DNA of 64,000 bases from Cyclina sinensis (lineage: Eukaryota > Mollusca > Bivalvia > Venerida > Veneridae). The translations under genes were made by a program, and so were the position numbers. The stretch spans positions 30,783,449-30,847,448 of the forward strand of contig JAAONU010000001.1 in the NCBI GenBank assembly GCA_012932295.1, written 5' to 3'. The notes below the pieces were generated by a model. That model saw only the letters and a list, made by a program, of their open reading frames with translations. It was not told the DNA's origin and searched no databases. Of this stretch, positions 1 through 11,800 are shown one piece after another. Positions within the stretch are counted from its first letter, which is position 1. Every line of letters begins with the position of its first letter.

Positions 1-2020
1 CTCCCTTATCTCCAAGCCATCAGGTATCTTAATACATCCGAGATTTAATTCTATATTTGTGAAAAAAATGTAAGTTATCTTTGGAGGATCTATTTACTTC
101 CCATGTATGGTATGTATGAATTGCTTGTAAGTATATGTCATAAGGCTATTTTGCTATGATATTTTATTAATGAGCTGTTGCCCCAAGTTTCAAAGTATCA
201 AACAAAATCTGATTATAATATTAAATTATTGCTTCAACTCACAACTGTAAGAATTGTTTATTGTTAACATTTATTTAGCTGTCTGTAAAAAAATCTTGAA
301 CAAATACATATATTGAACGTTAACTTCGGTTGTATCAAAAGACATTCGATTGTTTTCACTTTATAAAATCACCATGTGTAGTTAATGTAATGCCTTTAAA
401 TTGGACAAACAGTGGTTTTGAGTATGATAATAGTACAAAATAACTGTTAAATTTAACTAATATGCTAGTGACAGAAAAATATTTTGTGTATTAGAATTCC
501 GGTATGCAGTTATGAAAGAACCGAGGTTACACAATATGGTCTTAAAGTGACTCAAACTACACGTTTATTGTCTTAAAGTTAAAAAAATCGAACATAGATG
601 CATTATGCACGTTCCTTACTGGTTGTAAATGTTTAATTCTGTTCCTGTTTACTTAAAATACCATTTTAATGGCGCAAATTGTTGGTCAAGCTGATAAACC
701 GAAGCAAAATATTGCAGAATCACACAAAAAATGGGACACCTTTGTTGGCATCCCTTCAATAACTTTTTTGTAACACATTTCTTCATCTGTCAAATAGAAA
801 CTACAGTTAGCATACATATATGGCTAGGTACTAGTCGTATACATTATACAAATATTCCTAGAAAATCCCCATACCTGTTGATAATATATCCAAATTCCTG
901 AATATTTACGCGAAAACTGACAACATTAGTCATAGACTACACGTTTTTCTCGCTTAAAGCACCGAGCTACATGATTTAGGTCCTACCCCTTGAGATTGCA
1001 AGATCTAGTTGAAGTTCAAATTAGGCCATACTACATTAATGATATGTTTACGCAGCCGATATCTTCATGAGAAAAAATATCACTCCTGTCACAATCATAT
1101 TTGTAGGAATTTTCTAAAAAAAAAACATCGTTCAGGTGTTACTTTGAAATGTAAAAAGTCATCTGAACTTGAAAACTTGATAATTTAACTTTCATATCAG
1201 ATCGAATAGGCAATTCGTTTCGCACCATAGTTGGCGTTTTGATGGATCGAAATATTGATGGTCCGAATGTCTAACATATTACCTCCCTTACACAATCTTC
1301 TGATGTTGAGACAGAAAGAGACTTCCACCACGTCACTTGTCAAAGCGAAAAACGGTTCTGCTGTCAAACAAATTTTCCAAAATTTATTTACCTTGTGCGC
1401 TCTTATCTTTACAATTTTAACAATAACACAGATGTCTGTTGTGTATTCCAATGATCTGTTGTATCAGATTATGTGATAGTTAACGAGAAACGTGACATTA
1501 CCTAAACGAAAATCAACGAAACAAAGTTTGTACTTGCAGCCCACGCATGGAAATTTGCTATAAATCTTGGTAACTAAGAATTAGGTATGGTGTTTGTTTT
1601 GATTAATATTTATTTCAGTATAGATTTCTGGATTAATACAAGTTCAGGTAATTTATATTCAAATATGAAACTTGCTAGTCATCCAAATTTTCTCTGAATA
1701 AGTTATGGTGTCACTGTCAGGTCAAGACCACCTAATCCAGGATGGCAAATCATTCTTTTCATGTTGTATCATATGATGTTTATAACTAATATGATTAGTA
1801 CTGATAAAATCAAGAAAATAACAAATTCAATAAATTGTAGTCCAACTAATTGTATTTACTTGGCAGTAATAATTTGAAGTTGTATTAGAGTTAAAATATA
1901 TTGTGTAAATTTTGTATGGGTCAGTATGATTTACAGACGTTTCAGTAAATGACCAGTCCGGTAAATTGAATTTATATAGTAAACCCTTTGGACGTTTTGG
2001 TAAAAAGGCAATTATACAGT

Positions 2021-2717
2021 CAGGGTTTCCTCTGGGTCAATTTTAGTTTGCGCCGGCAAATTCGCCACTCAGAAAATGTTGGTGCCAATGGCTCAAAAGT
2101 TGGAGCCAGTGATTTTGTAAGGAGACATGCCTTTCTCTGTTAAGATATTACAGTAGTAGTATCATTGTGACAACAAACACTATTTATATATTTATTACAA
2201 CTGTTTATTAACAAAAAATAAGCACATTTGCCTATCATTTTTAAAAGATACATAACATGAAAATATGAACAATATCTTTATAAGATTAAGCATGAACCAT
2301 TTATTTTTACACTTATTTAATCTCACACACGAAAACAACACCTGCAAACACCGACGATTTTTCTTTTCATCACTGTAATTTGCTACAAACACTAACTGAC
2401 CACACGTGGTTAATTATCTTATTTACGGACGATTAAAAATGGCAAATTAATCCAATTAACAGATTGTCAGTTGCATCTCAACACATTCCCAAAGTGTCAT
2501 AAAGTTTGATAAACAAACTAGTCATGCGTGACCTTGTACTAAACATCTGGGCCGCTTATGTAATTTTGTTGGCCTCTTATTGATTTTTAATCGTACTAGT
2601 TGTCGGATGCTTTCTTTTACGTTGGCGTCAGTAAAATTCGCCAATGGAAGATTTTATGGGCCAGAATAAGTATTTTGGAGCATTTGGCGCAATTGGCGAG
2701 CGACAGAAGGAACCCTG
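2021..2717. mobile_element. Nested hAT-like element with CAGGGTTYC ends and 5-bp target duplication
   Basis: The left end is CAGGGTTTCCTCTG and the right end, reverse-complemented, is CAGGGTTCCTTCTG. The element is flanked by ACAGT (2016-2020 and 2718-2722). Removing it and one ACAGT restores the left arm of the surrounding palindrome so that it aligns with the intact right arm. This confirms both borders and the 5-bp duplication. CAGGG termini are typical of hAT-type elements, whose duplications are usually 8 bp, so the superfamily assignment is tentative. No transposase is encoded. Confidence 0.7.
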
Positions 2718-3420
2718 ACAGTAATACTATGGTAACAATGGGATATATCACATATTTCACCGCTGCTCTCATTTTGCTGCTATTAGGTGTGAAACCACCA
2801 AATAGATTCCTTCTTTATTCTGTATAAAATTCATAAAGTTCACAGGGCTGTAAAACATAGCAAAACCTTCTTTAAATAGCTTTAACTTACATATTCTTTT
2901 AGATCTATATCTGTACTCATGAAAAATAGCAAGAAAAATGGGGGTTGTGTTTCAGACAAGAAAGATATTTCTGCTCACGTGAACAGAAAATTAACAAAAA
3001 TTAACAAAAATTAGCAAAAAAATTAACAAAAAATCTGAGCTAATTTTCAGATTGGGGTATGTGAAACAATTTCACATTGTGAATTCTATTCTGAATGCAT
3101 AAAAAAAAATGGGCATAAAATTGCTACCACTCTATCAGAAATAGTCAAACAAAATGATTCCAGCAAAACAAATACACAGATTAGGGCAAAAATGTTAAAA
3201 ATAGCCAAGAAAACTGAGAACTATTTCTAGCCGCCATTACGCGGGTACCATTTTTTGAGCTCCAGTAGACTGAATTGTTGGTTTCATACCTATTATCAGG
3301 TTCATGGTAAAACGGTTTTCTTTAATCTCTTAGTTGTACTCAACACATTAGCGATCTTTAAAACCCGCTAATTCAGTAATAATAGACACGTGCCCGAAAA
3401 TATCAGAGCACTGACTGTGT

Positions 3421-3455
3421 TAAATAAATAAATAATAAATAAATAAATAAATAAA
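3421..3455. repeat. AAAT/TAAA microsatellite
   Basis: A short run of TAAA units with one imperfect unit, inside the interior of the palindromic element. A simple sequence repeat with no further signal. Confidence 0.85.
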
Positions 3456-4454
3456 ACGCACGTATATATCTCTACCTGCATATCGTAGTGATGTCGTGAA
3501 ACCAAAGTATAACTGATTAATCTGGGTCCAAACTGTAAATAGTTTAGACACTATCCAACGGGATGAGGAGTCAAAAAGAAAACAAACTAGGTAATTATTA
3601 TGTGTTTTTCATATGTGTGACAACTTTGTCCATTATTTACCATATAATTACTATATAATTGCCTTTTTACCGAAACGTCCAAAGGGTTTACTATATAAAT
3701 CCAATTTACCGAACTGGTCATTTACCGAATCGTCCGGCACCTGTCAGTATCTCCTTTTCCGCATTATGGTGAGATTCTGATGCAAAACAATAATATCTCA
3801 AAACATGCTCAAGATGTCTCTTAAATTATTTCGACTAGGTAAATTGATCTTATATACATGTAGCAAATGGCTTTGAGGTTTCAGTAAAAAGAATTTTAAT
3901 AGAGATTTTAAGTGATAATTGGATGATTGTTAAATGCATTCAAAAATACACTCTCACTAACAGAATAATGTGAATAAGTGAAATTCTTTTGATTCATACA
4001 TATGACAGCTTACTTGAATGACTTTGTTATGTTTTATGAAATATGTTTAAAATATAAACATAAATGTTTATAATTAAAATAGATAAACAAAGAATATCCG
4101 CTATTTATTCTTGAAAAAAAAATAGTACGAAAACAAAAATATTTAATTTGTGTCTATTTCTTTGAGCTGAATTCTTGAACCTTTTAGAAAATCATTTTAA
4201 GATTTTTAGAATGTACCAGTTACATGTATATAGTGTAGTACTGTAAAAACAAAAATACAATTTCAGTATTAATAGTGATAATGGATTTCAGAGCTCTACT
4301 GGTCACTGTATGTTCAGCAAAAGTAACAATATTTAAAATATAAAAAAAGATAAAAAAGGTAATTTTGGAAATACACTGCTTATATCATTCTTATACTTTT
4401 CTCTTCTAACACCCTAAAATTGCCAATAATGAGTGAATGACACATTATATCATT

Positions 4455-4520
4455 TTTACCAAAACCTAGAGGAAATTTACAATATAAAATCAATTAACTG
4501 AACTTGCCATTTACAGAAAA
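4455..4520. repeat. Diverged third copy of the palindrome arm
   Basis: This stretch follows the right arm of the 1936-3734 element in order (TTTACC, AAACCTAGAGG, TTTACAATATAAA, CAATTAACTGAACT, CATTTACAGAAA) but with many substitutions. It looks like an older copy of the same family end. Its partner arm is not visible. Confidence 0.5.
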
Positions 4521-5836
4521 ACTCTAGTAACCAATAAGATAACGGGCATTGCCATTGGAATAACAAATAAATACTGGACAGGCAGATTTTTTTTATTCAT
4601 AGCATGTTGTCAGTTTTCCACAGTAAGTGTATTATTGGCAGTAAACTTACTTAGTTGAGTTACTGAAATGATACACATTAGCTTTTTCTTTTCAGTGCTT
4701 AGTATGGAGTAATTTGTTTGATGCAACATTTGTGATGTGACGTGATAAAATCAACAATCTAGTCAGTTTGACATCATCGAGAAAATGTAGTCAAAGTTGA
4801 CATCATAAACTAATTAACGATTAATGCAAACACTTGATGTTTTCTGCTCCTGATTTACCATAAAGTGTTGTCTTTGCAACATGCCTGTCTTCAAAGGTTT
4901 CTGAAACATTAGAATGGGTCAATCAACAACCTAGCAACTATACTATATATAGCATGTTACGTATGGTGTCTCAGTTGTCCATGATGTGAAAATGATTATA
5001 AAAATGTTATAAATCCATTGTTATTTCCACTATTAGTGTACCTTCTGGAAGTCAGAGTGTGATTAAAATTATACAAAAGTAATTTCAAAATAGTAAATTA
5101 TCTGACAGTGAAAGCCCTGAAAATGTAAAATTTCACCACATTGTTGATGATCTCATGACACATTTTGTTTTGTTTCGCACTAACTTTAATGTAATAGAGA
5201 TCTTTTTAATTTTGCTCTGCTATTTATAGGTGTAACTACATGTACTCATGTAGTGCCAAACATCTTCTTTGGCATTATTTTCTCTTGGCTGGCATGGACT
5301 GGGTTGTCTGCTTGAGATATCTTGACTTGCATTCATTTATACATTTAAGAATTAAAATACTTCACAATTTTATCCTTTTGATTGATATCCAGAAAAAAAT
5401 AACAATTTACTTTTTCGTATCATTATCATCATGGGATTTTAACATGTAGGTATGTGCAGGACATAACTACTATCAAACTATCACAAAGAAAATTGATTAT
5501 TAATTTCAAGTTATCATACATTCTGCAGCTACTTTGTGACAAGTTTATATTTTGCTTTCCTAGATGGGTACTTTTAGATGTTAAGATTTGGGTATGTCTT
5601 CAAGGTAGATACTTCTTGCACAAAATTTGAGGTATTACTATCATTTGAAATTGCAGCTATGTATCTTGTGTATGCCAGATAAAATTTCCAATGCCTTTCT
5701 TCATCATTCAGGTATGAGCAATTTTATAATGATCTTAAAAGTGAGTGAAAATCACCATTAATATTTTTATTAATCCTAAAATGTTTTGAGATGCTGAAAG
5801 CATGTCTTATTTATGGTTGTCTATTTAATAGGAGAG

Positions 5837-8800
5837 ATGACATCTCCCAGTAATGGAATCTACATCATCCAGGGAGAGATCTCCCTGGTTGTAACTGCTA
5901 TGAGAAGGACATCAAGGTGGAGTACACACTCACAGCGTGATGATGATGCTGATCCACTGTTCAGTAGCTTCTCACAACTCAAAGATGTTCTAAATACTAT
6001 TACAGGTTCAGTATCTTCTCCTTCGCAACTTTGCTTTACAACAGTGTACCATGTTTTCGCTAATGTTAGTAATCAATTCCTTAACAAGCTTGTGGTTATA
6101 CACATTGTAGGTAACCTTTGAGATTGAGTCTGAGATTTCATACATATAGTTAAAAATTCATTCAATTAATTATGATATTGACATATTTATTGAATTGTTT
6201 TGAGTTATTTTACTCTGGACTAAATTCTGACTTCTGAATTTTAATGTGAAGAGCATAAATGTACAATCTCTTTGTCCAGTAACAGTTTTACTTTGACAAA
6301 TGTAAATATCATGTACTTTGTTTTGTTACAGTCCATAAAAATATTATGATAAATAAATTATTTTATTTATATTGATTTGTGCTTATTTTTTAGTAGGAAA
6401 ACACCAATTGTTTTAATCTGAGTCATTTTACTCGTCTGATAATCAAAGAGCATAATGGTTCAAAGTGCCTCAGAGAGCACCATTTACCAATGAAAATTCA
6501 AAAAAATTTCGACGCAGGAGGGGGTACTCCCCCTCCCGCACCCACCCCCTTTTCCGCGTCGAAAATATATTTGGCTCAAGCAAATTTTGACCCAGAGCTA
6601 GCCCTGCTTTGTTCAAACAAAGTTAAGCATTTTATCATATATAAATCTATATTATTTGAATTTGCTGGGGTAAAATAAAGAAATGATAACAATTATACAG
6701 TACAGATTTGGTTTTGCAGAGCTAAATGAAATAGAGCCCAATTCATTCTTGGGACCATTTCTGGAAGTGATAAGATCTGAGGACACAACTGGACCAATAA
6801 CAGGACTGGCACTGACATCTGTCAATAAGTTCCTCTCCTATGGCCTTGTAGGTCAGTATAAAAGTGTACAAAGTATCATTAATTGGCTTTATTGCAAATT
6901 TCTGCTACTATGGTTGAAATGGTAGAATGATACTGGTAAACTATTGTCATGACTTTGCTCCTTATGTAAACCAGATTCTTTGGTTGAACTATCAGGTTTC
7001 TCATGAATTATGTACAAAAAGGATAAGCCATACATGAATCTGGAGTAATATATTCATATATATACGAGGGTGCATCAATAAATTCGTAAACTAATTCAAT
7101 AGCGGGGAAATGATTTAATTCAAGTACCTAAAATGATTACTCCTTCTCAAAGTAACGTCCCATGCACGATTTGCACTTGTCCCATCTCTCGACCCATGAC
7201 TAGAACACGCGTTGTAGCCCGTCACGTGACATCTCCCGCAGCTGTCTGTCCACGCCACACCTCAGTTCCTCTCTTGACTCAAATTTCGTACCACAAAGAC
7301 TGTTTTTTAAAGTTGGAAACAGCCAGAAGTCACAAATTGCTAGGTCCTGGCTGTAAGGTGGGTGCGGTAACAGTTCGGCGTCGAGTTTTTCTAGTGTATC
7401 CATGACAACGTGGCTTGAATGGCTCAGCGCATTGTCGTGATGTAATATGAATCCGGACCTAAGTAGATGTGGGCGCTTTCTCCTTATTGCCGCCATGAGT
7501 TCCGTTCTTAGTAATGTTGCATAATAGTTCCCAGTGACTGTTGTTTTCGGAGGTACAAAGTGGTTTAGCACTACACTGTATGTATCACAGAATATAATGG
7601 CCATAACCTTCCCGGCTGACTTGGAAATTATCGCTTTTGTAGGGGAAGGCGAGGATGGATGCTTCCAGACAGAACTCTGATGTTTGCTTTCCGGTTCAAA
7701 AAAGTGAATCCACGTTTCATCACATGTAATCACTTGATTTAGAAAGTAATCGCCTTCTTCACGATACCTCTTGTCGTACTGCTGACACATTTTCACCCTT
7801 ACCCCCATCTGCTCAGATGTCAACAAACAAGGCACCCATCTTGCTGAAATGCGGCACCTTCCTAATCTATCAGTCATAATGCCCTGAGCTGTACCATATG
7901 AAATAGCGAACTCATCTGCTACGTGATCCACACTTACTCGTCTATCTCGGAGTATGTAATCCTGAATGGCAGCCACTGTTTCTTCATCTGTTACAGTCAC
8001 TGGTCTACCTGCACGACTGTTGTCTTCAGTTGCCTCTCTACCGTCTTTAAACCGCTTCATCCACTTTGAAATGGCACCTTTTGACAGAGCAGCCTCTCCG
8101 TAAACTTTTTGCAAATCTTCACGAATATCGAAAAAAGACTTTCCGAGTTTTGTGTAAAACTTCATAACGATGCGCTGTTCGTTGACGCTGTGTGACGCCA
8201 TTTTCGAACTGACGCCTGTAACGTGACGTCATTTACGGTTTATGACGTCATAAGTGATGACGTCAAAGTTGTGTACATAGTACGGTTCAATTTGAAATAA
8301 TCTGTTTTCACAGCATTTAAAGTTTCATTTTAAACGGACCAGTAGTTTTTGCGCTATTGAATTAGTTTACGAATTTATTGATGCACCCTCGTACAAACCT
8401 TTTTGTTGTTTCAGGAATGTGATTGTGTGTTTGTGTGATGAAAATGTTCAAAATAATTACAATGTTATAAACTTTGCAAAAGTGCATGTTTCTTAGATAA
8501 GACTGTCCTAGAAAATCACAATTTATGAATATAGAGCATACACGTGTAGAATAATTAGAGAAAAATAACATTGCTTTTATAAATAGAATGCAAATGCATG
8601 TAAATAGATGCAGATGTAATGGCTAGCATACTTTTTCTCCAGTGGTAAATGCAGACTTGTTAATGGGATAGTCTGTAAGCAGTGTTTCTGTACAAACTGA
8701 ATTACCGATTACTGTAGTACATTTTAATTATCATTTGAAAGTTTGACATATTATGTATTCAACATTTATATCTAAAAAAAAATACACAAACAAATTATGA

Positions 8801-11800
8801 AAGAAAGTCAACTCCATTGTCTCTGACTGTATCATTGGTACTTTAGTGTTACAGTGATTCATCCCCCTGTATTAAGGTCTCTGACTGGTAAATGAATAAG
8901 TAAATAATCCCACTCTGGTTTAGCTTGAGGTCTTCTGTAGAGCCTCTTAACTGACATAAACGACAGTAGTTAGCTTCTCATGCAGAATTTCACTCTCATA
9001 CTCCCCAGGTTTGATGGTATATAATATATGTAAACTGTCCAACTACAGAACTAATATACACTGTCTGTAATACTGGGTATCAAACAGAACAATACAGCAG
9101 CAAATGAGACAGTGTGAGTGCTGATAACTGAAGCTCGGTTTGTATTTCAGATCCTCATTGTGAAGCTGCTGGGCCAGCCATTGAGAATATAGCCGATGCT
9201 GTGACCCACGCCAGGTTTGTTGGTACAGACCCAGGCTCAGACGAGGTGGTTCTGATGAAAATACTGCATGTAAGCTTCAAACCTTGACAAGAAAATCAAG
9301 TTCAAGTATATTATTGGAATGTAGAATAAACTTGTAATAGCATGTTAAACTTGACATATACTTACCAATTTATATAAAGAGTAAAAGTTATTGCATTGTA
9401 TTAGTGGAGCTCTACTTTATGCAGGTGTGTGAAGCTAGACAAAATTAGCTGTTAAACACTATTTATGAGTCACTTACTATAATGTATTGAATATGTAATT
9501 TATTTGAATGCCTTTCTTAATTGATTTGTTTGCAGAATTAAACTAATTAGCTTTAAAAACTGATTGAAGAATCCTTTCATCTTCTGTTGCCTTTAATCAT
9601 TTAAAAGTGATTGTTACTTGTTAGTTGTAGTACTTTTCACCAATGAATTAATGTGTACACTTTTTTCTTCAGGTTTTGCGCACGCTACTGTTATGTGCTG
9701 CTGGGGTACTACTTACAAATGAGTCGGTCTGTGAGATAATGCAGTCATGTTTCAGAATCTGCTTTGAGATGAGACTTAGTGGTGAGTTGAAATGTTGATA
9801 CTATTTATAATAACTCTTCAGAAGCATAGGAAGAAATACCTGTTTAACTTGTTTTGTCTTCTGCAACTCTAGAACACCTGCAGCATATCCACTGCAGAGT
9901 TTCTAAAATGATTTCTGTACAAAACATATTTTTATCACCAGATGTCAGGCATTTGTAGAACATAGCAAATCAAAGTACAGAAGAAAATGAAGATGTTAGT
10001 AACAGATAAATGTTATAAGTAGATTAACAGTCTGACATGGGAGAGGAGGGGGGAAGAATGTAGAAGGTGAGAAATAAAAATGGGATTGTTTCTAATATTT
10101 GCTCTGAAAAAGTTTGTAACAAGGAAGGAAACTATGTATTCTGTAGTAGTCTGGTTTATATAATATACATGAGAATATCTTTTAGAGATTGTTTTTACCT
10201 TGAGATGCAATATATTGTGATTTCTGTGTTTCAGAATTATTGAGAAAGTCTGCAGAGCACACCTTGATGGACATGGTTCAGTTATTGTTCACTAGACTAC
10301 CAGAATTCAAGGAAGATCCAAAATGGACAGCAAACATGAAAAAGGTGACTTGATTCAACTTTCCTTGTGATTTCTTTTAAAGACAGCTGTGACATTTATT
10401 TGATTTAATGTCTGACATTAGGAAATGGACACTGAATGATATGTTGATTGAAATCTTGATTATAGCTGTTTAGTAATATAAATGTGTTCATTCACAAAGG
10501 GTTGTTTTGATAAAGTAGTGTTTATATATTTTTTTTTTAATTTTAGACCAACAAGTGTTGTACAAAATTTGACACTCCTAAACTAAAAAAATGAAGTATG
10601 GAAGAAAATGGTATTTATTTAATGGTTAGATGGCATGGAAATTTCATTTCACTTTCATACTTGTTTCAGTTGAAGATGAGAACTGGTGGAGTAGACCAGG
10701 CCAGGATGGGCAGAAGAAAAAGATCCCCAAAACCCAAACCGAAAAAGGTCAAATCTGGCCATCAGGCTTCTTCACACACTAGTTCAGCAGGAGGTGCTGC
10801 TTCAACAGGGGAACCAACAGCACAAGGGCCTGGTTCCGAGTCTCACCTAGATGCAGTAGATGGCACTAAAGGGCAGAAGGTAGCAGAGATCGAACAAGCA
10901 ATTACTGAAGAATTAGATAAATCCACTGATAGCATAGTTAAAGAGGTAAGGACATTACATAACTCCAAATTTAATTTATTTTTGAATTGGCTGTGTGTGT
11001 TTTTTACCCAAGATAATTCAACATAACTGAAGGCAGATGTACCAATAGGCATCTTACTATTGTGGATAAATTACAACTCGAAATGATAAAGTCTGAAAGT
11101 AATAGTCATATACATGTATATTGGAGAAAATATGTACTGTCCTAACAAGAAAATTATCGAGAAGCCATACCAGTTTCTCCTCAAAGGGATGTTTTACAAG
11201 ATGGGAAAAGATAATGGCTGGCTAAATATTAAGAAATGTTTGCTTGTTTTAGGTACCTAAGGATCTCAGTATAGTGGAAGCTGTTCATCCTGGAGAAAAC
11301 ACAGGTCAGGAAAGTGATAGTAGCGTAGATCCTGGGATAGCTTATGTTAAAGCAACAAGAGAAAGTATAGCCACTACGCCAGTGGAAGGAACAAACATTA
11401 TAGATATTAATAAAGGATTCCAGGTTAGATACAAACCAGTCAAGATTACATTAAAAAAAGGGGATGGTCTTTACACATTCCCTGCTAACAAAATCCATTT
11501 AATATACTACATTAATCTATCTATTGCTGATTTTAACCAGTTAGTTAATGTCATCAGAGAAAAAAATTAGCTTGAATTGAAAGAAAATATTTATGTTAAC
11601 ATTCATGAGAGGTGAATCAGTGGTCCAGTAGTTACATGCTGGACTGGTAATCCTGGGGTAACAAGTTTGATCTCCCACTCATCTACTGACAAAACTGCCT
11701 TTTCAGATGAGACAGAATGAGATCCCATTTGTGCCCCGTGCTGTGTACTGAGCATGTAATTAAATCAGGAGTGTCTCTGGAATAGGATGTTTTCTGTGTC

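Larger units (their letters stand above)
1936..3734. mobile_element. Palindromic DNA element with about 108-bp inverted arms
   Basis: The left arm (1936-2020, continuing at 2723-2745) and the right arm (3734 back to about 3627) are reverse complements with scattered mismatches. Both outer ends read GACGWTTCRGTAAATGACC. The arms hold the repeated motif GGTAAATTG and a stretch reading AGTAAACCCTTTGGACG. The left arm is interrupted by the nested element at 2021-2717. The interior has no transposase-like frame. This is probably a non-autonomous foldback or TIR transposon. I cannot assign a superfamily and see no clear target duplication. Confidence 0.7.
1..5831. other. Upstream region of GBF1, no recognisable gene
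   Basis: I find no convincing protein-coding exon here. The region is AT-rich, with many stops in all frames. Recognisable contents are a palindromic DNA element (1936-3734) with a nested hAT-like element (2021-2717), a diverged third arm of the palindrome (about 4455-4520) and an AAAT microsatellite (3421-3455). A modest cluster of CpG dinucleotides lies at about 1200-1560 and could mark a promoter. The first GBF1 coding exon is preceded by a splice acceptor (AG at 5830-5831), so at least one non-coding 5' exon and the promoter must lie upstream. I could not place them. Confidence 0.6.

Noticed and set aside
1197..1476. Overlapping frames on both strands (84 and 73 codons)
   Set aside because: They start at non-ATG or isolated codons and match nothing known; the open frames probably reflect the CpG-richer composition.
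10598..11026. 142-codon frame starting at 10598
   Set aside because: Only 10670-10945 is real coding (GBF1 exon 6); the rest is flanking intron.
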